A stretch of 64,000 nucleotides of DNA from Oscillospiraceae bacterium (lineage in GTDB: Bacteria; Bacillota; Clostridia; Oscillospirales; Acutalibacteraceae). Below the pieces are notes generated by a model. That model had not been told where the DNA came from. It worked only from the letters and a program-made list of their open reading frames with translations, and did not search any database. Position numbers and translations under genes: made by a program. Every line of letters starts with the position of its first letter. Position 1 is the stretch's first letter. Below are positions 16,967 through 25,803 of this stretch, piece after piece. Where the stretch lies: positions 84,012-148,011 of the forward strand of contig SVOW01000006.1 of the NCBI GenBank assembly GCA_015066175.1, written 5' to 3'.

Positions 16967-18712
16967 TTACATTGATTCAGGTGCTTCAATTTTGAGAAGA
17001 TTGAGAATATTTTTAATTGTATCGCGTACGCAGATGCAAAGATATGCTCTTGCCTGCATAAGTGCTTCATCTTCGCAAACAACACGGCAAGCGTTGTAGA
17101 ATTTGTGGAAAAGTGTTGCAAGCTCGATTGTGTAACGTGTGATTTTTGCAGGGTCATATTTTTTCACTGCGTCAACAATTTCTTCTGTGAGAGATGCAAG
17201 GTGACGGATGATATCTCTTTCAGTTTCATCAGTAAGAAGCTGAAGTTCTTCATCTGTGCAGTCACGCAATTCAATTCCGTCAGTGTTTAATTTTTTGATG
17301 ATGCTGCAGATTCTTGCGTGAGCATACTGGCAATAGTAAACAGGGTTTTTAGAGCTCTGTTCAACTGCAAGGTCAAGGTCGAAATCCATCTGTGAGCCCG
17401 CTTCTCTCATGTTGAAAAGGAAACGTGATGCATCAACGGGAATTTCTTCAAGCAGATCAACGAGTGTGATTGCTTTGCCCGTTCTTTTTGACATTCTTAC
17501 AGCCTCACCGTTACGTGTAAGACGAACAAGCTGCATGAGAATAACGTCAAGACGTGTTGAATCAACGCCGATTGCATCGAGAGCAGACTTCATTCTTGCA
17601 ACGTGACCATGGTGGTCTGCACCCCAGATGTCAATTGCGATATCAAATTTTCTCACTTCAAGTTTATTGCGATGGTATGCAATATCTGCTGCAAAGTAAG
17701 TGGGGTTGCCGTTTGCACGGATAAGAACATCATCTTTGAGTTCAAGTTTGTCGATAGCATCCTGAGTTTTACCCTGAGAAAGGAGCATCTTTGTCTGCAC
17801 TTCGATGTTTTTATACCAGAGTGCACCATCTTTTTCATAAGTAAGACCGTTAGCTTTAAGAAGTTCAATTGTATCTTTAAGTTCACCATCGTTATGAACG
17901 ATTGATTCGTTGAACCATTTGTCATATTCAATTCTGTATTTTGAAAGAGTTGTTTTCATATTATCGATGTTTTTGGGAAGTGCATAATCGATAAGCGCTT
18001 TTCTTCTTTCATCTTCGCTTTTTTCAAGGTAACTGTCACCGTGAATATCAGCAAATTCTTTTGCTCTTTCTTTGATATCTTCGCCGTGGTAGCTGTCTTC
18101 GGGAAGCTCTACTGCATCTTCACCTTTGAAAAGCTGCTGATATCTGATATCAAGAGAAAGACCGAATTTTTCAATCTGATTACCTGCGTCATTGATATAG
18201 AATTCGCGGCTTACATCGTAACCTGCATAATCCATAATTGCAGCAAGGCAGTCGCCGAGAGCACCGCCACGTGCATTACCCATATGCATAGGTCCTGTGG
18301 GGTTTGCAGAAACGAATTCAACATTAACCTTTTTGCCCTTACCATAATCTGAACGGCCGTAATCTTTTCCGCATTCACGTACATCTTTAAGGATTGCAGA
18401 ATAATAAGAGGGGCTTAAATAAAAATTAAGAAAACCGGGGCCTGCAATTTCGCATCTTGCAAGATATGTTCCCTCAAGGTTTATATATTCGAGAATTGTT
18501 TCACCGATTTTTCTGGGATTCATTCTGAATGTTTTTGTTGACATCATAGCAACGTTTGATGAAAAATCACCGTTTGCAGTGTCGTTTGGTACTTCAATTT
18601 TAAAATCGCAGACAGGCTCTGCAGGAAGCTTACCTTCGCTGACTGCTTTTCCCATTGCGTCGAGAATAGCCTGCCTTATCTGCTGCTGAGTTTCGTTAAC
18701 GATTTTTGACAT
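16967..18712 (-). CDS. argS: Arginyl-tRNA synthetase
   Basis: Class I aminoacyl-tRNA synthetase that charges tRNA-Arg. The 581-residue protein has the N-terminal Add-1 domain, the HIGH-equivalent in SANPTGPMHMGNARGG, and REFYINDAGNQ typical of ArgRS. The KMSK-region reads VRMSKRTGKAITLVDLL, and a helical DALR anticodon-binding domain ends the protein. ATG at 18712 has an AAAGGATG site. It follows the DUF1934 gene by 14 bases in the same orientation. Confidence 0.96.
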   Translation of the reverse strand: MSKIVNETQQQIRQAILDAMGKAVSEGKLPAEPVCDFKIEVPNDTANGDFSSNVAMMSTKTFRMNPRKIGETILEYINLEGTYLARCEIAGPGFLNFYLSPSYYSAILKDVRECGKDYGRSDYGKGKKVNVEFVSANPTGPMHMGNARGGALGDCLAAIMDYAGYDVSREFYINDAGNQIEKFGLSLDIRYQQLFKGEDAVELPEDSYHGEDIKERAKEFADIHGDSYLEKSEDERRKALIDYALPKNIDNMKTTLSKYRIEYDKWFNESIVHNDGELKDTIELLKANGLTYEKDGALWYKNIEVQTKMLLSQGKTQDAIDKLELKDDVLIRANGNPTYFAADIAYHRNKLEVRKFDIAIDIWGADHHGHVARMKSALDAIGVDSTRLDVILMQLVRLTRNGEAVRMSKRTGKAITLVDLLEEIPVDASRFLFNMREAGSQMDFDLDLAVEQSSKNPVYYCQYAHARICSIIKKLNTDGIELRDCTDEELQLLTDETERDIIRHLASLTEEIVDAVKKYDPAKITRYTIELATLFHKFYNACRVVCEDEALMQARAYLCICVRDTIKNILNLLKIEAPESM

Positions 18713-18726
18713 TTCTAAACATCCTT

Positions 18727-19143
18727 TCAGGCTTCTGTAACAGTTATAACAAGATAATTTTCAGAAACAACGCCTGCACCTAAATCAAGCGTGTAATCAA
18801 ATTCCAATTTTCCGCCGTTTTCATCAATATCACTTTCAACACGGCTCGCAAACACACCGAGCATCAGAAGCCCTGCGGGAGTTGAATATGAACAATTGTG
18901 GCGTTTGCCGCGCTGAATAATAAGTTCAGTTTCAAACATACCTGAACGTGTCATTGTGATACATTCGCCGTTTTCAACTTTAATACTGACCTGACAGCCT
19001 TCAAGCTCACCGTCTTCGGCATAAGTGATTGTGTAGTTATCTTTTTTGCCTTCAAAACTGCCCACAACGGTAGTTTCAAGTCCGTCTGTATCGCCGTCAA
19101 GCTCATGGCGGTCAACAATTTTTATAACAACTTCTTTTTCCAT
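18727..19143 (-). CDS. DUF1934 (YwiB-like) beta-barrel protein
   Basis: A 138-residue calycin-type beta-barrel protein. It has the expected alternating beta pattern, with TITYAEDGELEGCQVSIKVE, TMTRSGMFETELIIQRGKRH and GGKLEFDYTLDLG. DUF1934 proteins are widespread in Firmicutes, often next to argS as in Bacillus ywiB, and have no settled function. ATG 19143 shares its A with the ddl stop codon (TAATG), so translation is probably coupled. An upstream in-frame GTG at 19155 is less likely. Confidence 0.83.
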   Translation of the reverse strand: MEKEVVIKIVDRHELDGDTDGLETTVVGSFEGKKDNYTITYAEDGELEGCQVSIKVENGECITMTRSGMFETELIIQRGKRHNCSYSTPAGLLMLGVFASRVESDIDENGGKLEFDYTLDLGAGVVSENYLVITVTEA

Positions 19144-20213
19144 TATCTGCACCATTTTTCTTCTGCGTATTCAATAAGCTTTGAAAGAAGGTCGCCACTT
19201 TCAATGCCTGCAGCTTTCATAAGTTTGGGATACATGCTGATGCTTGTGAAACCTGGCAGGGTGTTAGGCTCGTTGAGCATAATGTTGCCGTCAGATTCTC
19301 TTACAAAAAAGTCAACTCGTGCAAGACCTGAACAGCCCAATGCTTTGTATGCATTGCATGCTGCTTTCTTCACTTTTTCAAGCATTTCGTCTGAAAGTCT
19401 TGCAGGGATGAAAAGTTTGCTTGCATCTGAAATGTATTTTGCTTCAAAATCATAAAATTCATTTGCAGGCACAAGCTCACCGACCTGACCTGCCACGGGC
19501 TCATTGTTGCCCATAACAGCACATTCAACTTCTTTGCCCACAATACCTTCTTCAAGAACAAGCTTGCTGTCTTCATTGAAAGCAGTTGTCATTGCATCTT
19601 TAAAGTTTTCACGTGAAGAAACTTTTGTAACTCCTACTGAAGAGCCTGCATTTGCAGGTTTTACAAAAATGGGATAACCAAGATATTCTTCTGCTTTATC
19701 AAGGATTTTATCTTCATCAAGTGAATATTCGTACTTTGTAACACCAATCCATTTTGCCTGAGGAATGCCTGCGCAATCAGCCACAGTGTTTGTAAGAGTT
19801 TTGTCCATACAAACAGCGCTTGATGCACAATCACAACCTACGTAGGGAATTCCTGCCAGCTGCATAAGGCCCTGAATTGTGCCGTCTTCACCGTTTTTGC
19901 CGTGCATTACGGGGAAAACAACATCGATGTATTCTGTCTTCACACCATCTTCTTCAAAAACAAGAAGACCATGTGTTGCTGAGTCAGGAGAAATAACTGC
20001 TTTTGTTAAATTCTCTTTATCCTCTGTCCATTTATCCTCAGGAAGATTTTCTGTTTTTCCTGTATATTTAAACCATTCACCCTGCTTTGTGATGCCGAGC
20101 ATAAGCACTTCATATTTATCTGACGGAATGTTTTCGATTACAAATTTTGCCGAAACTGTGCTTACATCATGTTCGCTTGAAACACCGCCGAAAACTACGA
20201 GAACTTTTTTCAT
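19143..20213 (-). CDS. ddl: D-alanine--D-alanine ligase
   Basis: ATP-grasp enzyme that makes D-Ala-D-Ala for peptidoglycan. The 356-residue protein shows FGGVSSEHDVS at the N-terminus (substrate Glu), PVMHGKNGEDGTIQG, GIPYVGCDCASSAVCMDK, FVKPANAGSSVGVTKV and RVDFFVRESDGNIMLNEPNT with the Mg2+ ligands. A standard D-Ala rather than D-Lac enzyme is assumed; the determining residues were not checked in detail. A GAAAGG site precedes ATG 20213. It is the second gene of the minus-strand run. Confidence 0.95.
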   Translation of the reverse strand: MKKVLVVFGGVSSEHDVSTVSAKFVIENIPSDKYEVLMLGITKQGEWFKYTGKTENLPEDKWTEDKENLTKAVISPDSATHGLLVFEEDGVKTEYIDVVFPVMHGKNGEDGTIQGLMQLAGIPYVGCDCASSAVCMDKTLTNTVADCAGIPQAKWIGVTKYEYSLDEDKILDKAEEYLGYPIFVKPANAGSSVGVTKVSSRENFKDAMTTAFNEDSKLVLEEGIVGKEVECAVMGNNEPVAGQVGELVPANEFYDFEAKYISDASKLFIPARLSDEMLEKVKKAACNAYKALGCSGLARVDFFVRESDGNIMLNEPNTLPGFTSISMYPKLMKAAGIESGDLLSKLIEYAEEKWCR

Positions 20214-20240
20214 TGTAACATAACCTTTCGTGAGAACAAA

Positions 20241-21134
20241 TTATTTCTGCTGTTGCTGCTGCTGAAGCATTGACTGCATCATACCCGGTCTTTTTTCTTT
20301 GGGAGGCTTGTATGAAGGCGGATTTTTGAGGAGTTTCACTGCCTTTTTGCCTGCGCCTGAAGCAAGATATCTGTTAACATTGATTGTGATTGCAGCAAGT
20401 TCAGGGTCCATATAGTCAACACAGTTTGCAAGCAATTCGTCATCGTTTTCGAGTTGGCCGAAAATTGTAACAACAATAATGCTCTGCACTTCATTTGTGC
20501 CGTCAAGATAAATTTCGTTAATCATATTGAACAGTTTTTTCATCTGCTGTTTGTCGTTCTGCCTGATTGTGTTAACAGCATATGAGCCGAATTTCTGGAA
20601 GAATTCATCAGCAAGGAATTCGCCGTATTTTTCAACGTTCTTTTTATATTCATCGCGCAATTCAGGATACATTATTGTGTATCTGTTTGCAAGTGTTGCA
20701 GGGTCAAAGAAACTGTTGCCGTTTTTAGCAGCTGCTTTTGAAACAGGTGGCGGAAGTTTAACGCCCTTAGTTGACTGTTTTGCAACTTCTCCTGTTGTTT
20801 TGAATCTTGAATCGATACAATCGTTGAATTCGTTGATGATATATTTTATATCTCTTTCGTCAGATTCATCATCGAAAAGTGAAGCAGAAATACTTTTGTA
20901 TTCTATTGTATCATTTTTTGCTTCACCAAGCTGGAAACAGAATTTACCATCAGAAAAAAGGATTCTGATATTGCCTTTTTCTGAAACGTAATCTACATAC
21001 TGCTTTTTGTCTTCTTCAAAAATGGGAAGTTCATCCTTTTTTGCTCCTTCGGGATAAACAGTTGTAAAACCTTTCAATGTAAGATTTTCGATAAGACCTT
21101 TATCAATAAGTCTGAAAGCTTCCTGAATATTCAT
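20241..21134 (-). CDS. Unrecognised 297-residue cytoplasmic protein with Q-rich tail
   Basis: I do not recognise this protein with confidence. It has an N-terminal alpha/beta part (residues 1-100), a linker rich in Lys, Pro and Ala with KLPPPVSKAAAK, and a helical C-terminal domain (about 145-265) with YPELRDEYKKNVEKYGEF and DELLANCVDYMDPELAAI. It ends in a positively charged stretch and a glutamine run (LQQQQQQK). The N-terminal FKYKSISASLFDDES-like region is probably a small mixed domain. No signal peptide or membrane helix. ATG 21134 has an AGGGAG site. It heads the ddl-argS-pth run, 27 bases before ddl. Confidence 0.75.
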   Translation of the reverse strand: MNIQEAFRLIDKGLIENLTLKGFTTVYPEGAKKDELPIFEEDKKQYVDYVSEKGNIRILFSDGKFCFQLGEAKNDTIEYKSISASLFDDESDERDIKYIINEFNDCIDSRFKTTGEVAKQSTKGVKLPPPVSKAAAKNGNSFFDPATLANRYTIMYPELRDEYKKNVEKYGEFLADEFFQKFGSYAVNTIRQNDKQQMKKLFNMINEIYLDGTNEVQSIIVVTIFGQLENDDELLANCVDYMDPELAAITINVNRYLASGAGKKAVKLLKNPPSYKPPKEKRPGMMQSMLQQQQQQK

Positions 21135-21256
21135 TGCAAAATCTCCCTATTATAAAATTACATATTATTGTATCACAAAAAAAGCGTTTTGTCACCATCT
21201 ATTTATAAAAGATTTTCAGGAAAAATCCCATAATATATGTATATAATGAAATAAAC

Positions 21257-21285
21257 TTGCTTTATTTTCTTTTATATGATATAAT
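21257..21285 (+). promoter_or_regulatory. Predicted promoter of the aminotransferase gene
   Basis: TTGCTT (21257-21262) and TATAAT (21280-21285), 17-base spacer, about 45 bases before the ATG at 21332. Confidence 0.6.
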
Positions 21286-21331
21286 AACACATTATTATAC
21301 TGGGCAAGTGTCCGTAAAGGAGCAAATCATT

Positions 21332-22516
21332 ATGGATTATATTTTTTCTGACAAAATATCTTCTCTTAAGCCTTCTGCAATAAGAGAAATTCTCAAAGCA
21401 ACTTCCGACCCCGGAGTTATTCCGTTGGCAGCAGGCAACCCCTCAGCAGAAGCTTTTCCTGTGGAAGAAGTTAAAAAAATTACTGAAGAAATTTTGAAGG
21501 AAGACCCCATTCTCGCTCTGCAATACGGTGTGACTGAAGGCTACAACCCGTTGAGAGAATTGATTTCTTCATATATGAAAGAAAAATACAACATCGGAAA
21601 AGAGTCTGACAGCATTATTATCACTGCAGGCGCACAGCAGATTATGGACCTTACAACAAAGGTTCTTCTCAACGAAGGCGACACAGTTATCTGCGAAGCA
21701 CCCTCTTTCATCGGCTCTCTCAACTGCTTCCGTTCATATAATGCAAAACTCTGTGGTGTAGAAGTTGAAGCAGACGGTATCAATGTTGAAAAACTTGAAG
21801 AAGCGCTTAAAACAGAAAAGAATGTTAAATTCATTTATACAATTCCCAATTTCCAGAATCCTTCAGGCGTTACAATGTCACTTGAAAAGAGAAAGAAAGT
21901 TTACGAGCTTGCAAAAAAATATAACGTGCTTATTCTTGAAGACAACCCCTACGGAGATTTGCGTGTAAGCGGTGAACACCTGCCTTCAATCAAAAGCTTT
22001 GACGAAGACGGCATCGTAATTTACGGCGGTTCATTCTCAAAAATTCTTTCTCCCGGCATCCGCGTAGGATATGTTATTGCAAACGAAAAGCTTATTGCAA
22101 AAATGACTGTCGGCAAGCAGGCTACAGACGTACATACACCTATGCTTACACAGCTTATCGTTTACAAATGGATGAAGGAATACGATTTCGAAAAGCACAT
22201 TGAAAAAATCTGCGGAATTTACAAATCAAAGCTTGAGCTTATGTGCGATAATATCGATAAACATTTCGGCGACAAAGTTACTTATGTGCGTCCCGAAGGC
22301 GGTTTGTTTGTTTGGTGCAGGCTGAGAGATGATATTGATATGCTTTCATTCTGTGCCGAAGCAGTCAAGAATAAAGTTGCTGTTGTGCCCGGCACTGCAT
22401 TTATGATGAATGCAGATGATAAGACACAGTGCTTCAGAATGAATTTCTCTACACCCTCTGATGAAAAAATCGTCAAAGGCATTGAAATTCTCGGTAATAT
22501 TTTGAGTAAATATTGA
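21332..22516 (+). CDS. PLP-dependent aminotransferase, class I/II (2-aminoadipate transaminase-like)
   Basis: Fold-type I aminotransferase of 394 residues. The PLP lysine is in GGSFSKILSPGIRVGY, preceded by LEDNPYGDLR (the Asp that holds the pyridine nitrogen) and IPNFQNPSGVTMS. The C-terminal Arg motif is in FRMNFS. The pattern GNPSAEAFPVEEV and YGVTEGYNPLRELIS is typical of the LysN/MocR-related aminotransferases that act on aromatic or branched substrates. AAAGGAG (21316-21322) sets the start; the upstream in-frame codons are ignored. It likely forms a transcript with trpS, 24 bases downstream. Confidence 0.87.
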   Translation: MDYIFSDKISSLKPSAIREILKATSDPGVIPLAAGNPSAEAFPVEEVKKITEEILKEDPILALQYGVTEGYNPLRELISSYMKEKYNIGKESDSIIITAGAQQIMDLTTKVLLNEGDTVICEAPSFIGSLNCFRSYNAKLCGVEVEADGINVEKLEEALKTEKNVKFIYTIPNFQNPSGVTMSLEKRKKVYELAKKYNVLILEDNPYGDLRVSGEHLPSIKSFDEDGIVIYGGSFSKILSPGIRVGYVIANEKLIAKMTVGKQATDVHTPMLTQLIVYKWMKEYDFEKHIEKICGIYKSKLELMCDNIDKHFGDKVTYVRPEGGLFVWCRLRDDIDMLSFCAEAVKNKVAVVPGTAFMMNADDKTQCFRMNFSTPSDEKIVKGIEILGNILSKY

Positions 22517-22540
22517 TTTACTTTAAGTGAGGTTATAAAA

Positions 22541-23548
22541 ATGGAAACCACAGAAAAGAAAAAGAAAATATTAAGTTGTATTCAGCCCACAGGTACGCCC
22601 ACGTTGGGAAATTATCTCGGTGCTCTTAAAAACTGGAAAGCACTTGAAGATGACTTTGATGCAGCTTATGCTGTTGCTGACCTGCACGCAATTACTGTAA
22701 GGCAGGACCCTCAGCAGTTTAAAAAACAGATTATGGAAGCTTTTGCACTTCTGCTTTCAATCGGTCTTTCTCCTGAAAAGAGCATCGTTTTCGTGCAGAG
22801 CCATGTGCCCACACACGCACAGCTTGCATGGATTCTCAATTGCTACACACAATTCGGCGAAATGAGCAGAATGACACAGTTCAAAGATAAATCACGCTCA
22901 CATGCTGATAACATAAACGTAGGCCTTTTCTCATATCCTGTACTTATGGCAGCAGATATTCTTCTTTATCAGGCTGATTTTGTACCGGTTGGTGCAGACC
23001 AGAAACAGCACCTTGAAATTGCACGTGACATTGCAAACAGATTCAACGGTATGTACGGAAATGTTTTCACAATTCCTGAGCCTTACATTCCTAAGGCAGG
23101 GGCAAGAATTATGTCGCTTCAGGATCCGTCAAAGAAAATGAGCAAATCTGACGAAAACGTCAAGAGCTTCATTTCAATGCTTGATAAGCCTGAAACAATT
23201 ATGAAGAAAATGCGTTCAGCAGTAACAGACAGCGATTCTTCGGTTCATTTCGATGAAGAAAATAAACCCGGTGTTTCAAATCTTATGAACATCTATTCCT
23301 GCTGCACAGGTCTTTCAAACGAAGAAATCGAAAAAGAATTTGCAGGTAAAGGCTATGGTGATTTCAAAACTGCAGTAGGTGAAGCAGTTGTTGAAGAACT
23401 CCGCCCCATCCGCGAAAACTTTGAAATGTATATGAAAGATCAGGCTATGCTCAAAGAACTGATGGCAAAAGGTTCTGACATTGCAACAAGAATTTCACAG
23501 AGAACTCTTGATAAAACAATGAAAAAAATCGGATATGTTCTTAAATAA
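22541..23548 (+). CDS. trpS: Tryptophanyl-tRNA synthetase
   Basis: Class I synthetase charging tRNA-Trp. The 335-residue protein shows the HIGH-equivalent PTGTPTLGNYLGALKNW, the Trp-site SHVPTHAQLAWILNC, PVLMAADILLYQADFVPVG, and the KMSKS loop as KKMSKSDENV. Length is normal. AAGTGAGG lies upstream of ATG 22541. No T-box was seen in the short upstream gap, so it relies on the transcript from the aminotransferase gene. Confidence 0.96.
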   Translation: METTEKKKKILSCIQPTGTPTLGNYLGALKNWKALEDDFDAAYAVADLHAITVRQDPQQFKKQIMEAFALLLSIGLSPEKSIVFVQSHVPTHAQLAWILNCYTQFGEMSRMTQFKDKSRSHADNINVGLFSYPVLMAADILLYQADFVPVGADQKQHLEIARDIANRFNGMYGNVFTIPEPYIPKAGARIMSLQDPSKKMSKSDENVKSFISMLDKPETIMKKMRSAVTDSDSSVHFDEENKPGVSNLMNIYSCCTGLSNEEIEKEFAGKGYGDFKTAVGEAVVEELRPIRENFEMYMKDQAMLKELMAKGSDIATRISQRTLDKTMKKIGYVLK

Positions 23549-23580
23549 TTATCCGTAAAAAATAATTGGAGGTTTTTCTT

Positions 23581-24774
23581 ATGAAAGCCAAAGACAGCGT
23601 TAAAAACTACGATTCAAAAATCAGAGAGTATACAAACTACTCTTACAGACAGTCAAAAAATGCCTGCAAAAACTACGGCACACGTCCTGCAGGCGGAGAA
23701 AACGAAAAAGAACTTCAGAAACATCTTGTAAAAGAATTGGAAAGCTGTGCGACAACAGTTAAAACGGAAGAGTTTTCTTTTGCAAAAACAAGTTCATTAA
23801 GCGAAAATCTTTTTACACTTGTTTTTGTTGCTCTTGCTGTTTTGCTTGCATTGCTGGATTGTTTCGGAATTCTCGGTAACAGTTCATTGCCTGCAACAGG
23901 CGTTGCCGTTCTTGTTCTTTTGGGCTATGCAAACATTTTCACAGGATTTACAAGCAAACTTCTGGCAAAAAAACTTACTGCCGAAAATATTTACGCAGTA
24001 AGAGAAGCCGACAAAGAAGCCAAAAAACGCCTTATCCTTCTGGCAAACAGTGATTCTGCAGAAAGACGTAAATTCAACACAACTCCCTTTGCAATTATTT
24101 CAGCAGTTGGTTTTGTTGTGATTCTCGTGGCAGTATTTCTCAATGCTTCACTTGATCTTTTTTCTAAATATGCGGCACTTAAATATGCTTCGCTTGCACT
24201 TATTGTTTTTGTTCCCGTTGCAGCCGTTCCGCTTTTTGCAGATAAGAACGAATATTCTGACGGTGCTTCAAAAAACCTTTCAGGTTCGTTTGCGTCAATT
24301 GCTGTTCTTAAATATCTTAAAGACAACAATATCGAAATGCCCTCTGCTGAAATCTGCATTCTTATCACAAGTGCACACGAAGCAGATTGTGCAGGCGCAA
24401 AAGCATTCATCAAAGCTCACGCAGAAGAATTTAGCGATATTCCCACAATCTGTGTTGGTATCGATTCAATCGCTTTTGATGAAAAAGGTCTTTCTGTTAT
24501 CAAAGGTAAAAACAACGAAAAATCAATTGCTTTTCTTACTGAAGGTGCTGAAGATGCTTCAGTTGAAATCAGTGATTGTCCCCTTCAGGGCAAATATCTT
24601 CCTGATGCGGTGGCCTTTGCAAATGCAGGTATTGATTGCTGCACAATTACTTCTCTTGCAGAAAACTATGAAAAAGAACCTGATACACACGAAGATATGA
24701 AGGTAAAAACCATCGAAAGTGCTCTTAAAACAGTGGTTTCAGGCCTTTTTATCTATGAAGAAAACGAAAATTAA
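23581..24774 (+). CDS. M28-like membrane protein with degenerate metal site
   Basis: A 397-residue protein related to M28 zinc aminopeptidases, with paired membrane helices around residues 80-125 and 165-220 inserted in the fold. M28 landmarks are shifted: the first His-x-Asp motif reads ILLANSDSAE, the GANDNASG-like stretch reads YSDGASKNLSGS, and the EE motif reads TSAHEADCAGAKAF. At least the first His ligand is therefore missing, which argues against a normal protease. An N-terminal YGTRPAGGENEKELQ is typical for the family. ATG 23581 follows GGAGG. A pseudo-enzyme or an altered metal site is possible. It is 32 bases after trpS. Confidence 0.65.
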   Translation: MKAKDSVKNYDSKIREYTNYSYRQSKNACKNYGTRPAGGENEKELQKHLVKELESCATTVKTEEFSFAKTSSLSENLFTLVFVALAVLLALLDCFGILGNSSLPATGVAVLVLLGYANIFTGFTSKLLAKKLTAENIYAVREADKEAKKRLILLANSDSAERRKFNTTPFAIISAVGFVVILVAVFLNASLDLFSKYAALKYASLALIVFVPVAAVPLFADKNEYSDGASKNLSGSFASIAVLKYLKDNNIEMPSAEICILITSAHEADCAGAKAFIKAHAEEFSDIPTICVGIDSIAFDEKGLSVIKGKNNEKSIAFLTEGAEDASVEISDCPLQGKYLPDAVAFANAGIDCCTITSLAENYEKEPDTHEDMKVKTIESALKTVVSGLFIYEENEN

Positions 24775-24873
24775 TAAATTTTTCTAAAAATTTTAAAAAA
24801 TGTCTATGAAATTCAGAAAATTTGTGTTACAATGAGTTCTGACGATATTGTTTAACTCCAAGGAGGATGTTTT

Positions 24874-25701
24874 ATGAAAAACGCAGTCAAAAAAATAGTT
24901 GCTGTAATTCTTACAGGAATTATGGTTTTCACCCTCGCATCTTGTTCTGTAGGCGATAAAATCCGCACATATTTCAACGAAGAAACAACAGTTACAGAAC
25001 CCTATACAAATAAATCAGAAAAGCCTGCTACTCAGACTGAAATTGTTGAATATTTCAACGCTGTTTCAGCAGATCTTAAAAATTCAAAACCTGCAAACAT
25101 CACAATGAGCAGAGAGTTCTCTGCAGGTGATTTTGAAAGCCAGAATAAGCATCTCAGTGCTTCTTTCAAAACTGTTGCTGACTTCATGATCAACAACTCT
25201 GAATTCCTCGAAAAAGGAATCAACGGTCAGGAAGCTCTCGAAAACGGCACAATCACCGATATTGTTCATGTTTATCCTATCGAAGGTTCAACAGATTCAA
25301 GTAACGTTCTTTTCAAACACGTTAAACTTGCTGCATGTTCACAGACATCTGATCATTTTGTAATCACAATTGATTTCAAAGACGATGCTGATCCTCTTGC
25401 AGAAGGTGGTCTCAGTGAAGTATTCAACCCCGACAATAAAGATATTATCCTTAAAGAACTTGAAGGCGTAAGCGACCTTATGACAATTGAGGATTACAGT
25501 GTTGAATACAACGGTTGCAGAATCGTATGCACAGTAGACAGAGCAACTGACCGGATTGTTTCTGCTACATACACAAGAGTAATTAAAGTTACTGCTGTTG
25601 TTAACGGTCATGGTGAATTTGCTTCTGTTCAGAATGAAGAAATCACATTCAATGTTACTGAAAACGAAAACTACACAATCGAGTGGGAAAAGGCTGAATA
25701 A
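24874..25701 (+). CDS. Lipoprotein of unknown function
   Basis: A 275-residue lipoprotein with an N-terminal Lys-rich signal peptide and lipobox LASCSV near residue 26. A Thr/Glu-rich linker (EETTVTEPYTNKSE) follows, then a soluble domain of about 220 residues with repeated charged helices and beta strands (SKPANITMSREFSAGDF, DRIVSATYTRVIKVTAVV). No catalytic motif was recognised. It has its own AAGGAGG site and is followed by a terminator. The final residues NYTIEWEKAE suggest a beta-strand end. Probably exposed at the cell surface. Confidence 0.8.
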   Translation: MKNAVKKIVAVILTGIMVFTLASCSVGDKIRTYFNEETTVTEPYTNKSEKPATQTEIVEYFNAVSADLKNSKPANITMSREFSAGDFESQNKHLSASFKTVADFMINNSEFLEKGINGQEALENGTITDIVHVYPIEGSTDSSNVLFKHVKLAACSQTSDHFVITIDFKDDADPLAEGGLSEVFNPDNKDIILKELEGVSDLMTIEDYSVEYNGCRIVCTVDRATDRIVSATYTRVIKVTAVVNGHGEFASVQNEEITFNVTENENYTIEWEKAE

Positions 25702-25732
25702 TATAAGCTGATTTGCTCATCTTGAAAACTTT

Positions 25733-25771
25733 AACCGCTGTATTCATTTATGAATTTCAGCGGTTTTTTTC
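25733..25771 (+). terminator. Terminator after the lipoprotein gene
   Basis: Outer stem 25733-25740 with 25758-25765 and an inner ATTCAT/ATGAAT stem, followed by a T run. Confidence 0.82.
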
Positions 25772-25803
25772 AACATAATATAACTTGAAAAGGAGGGGAA
25801 ACT

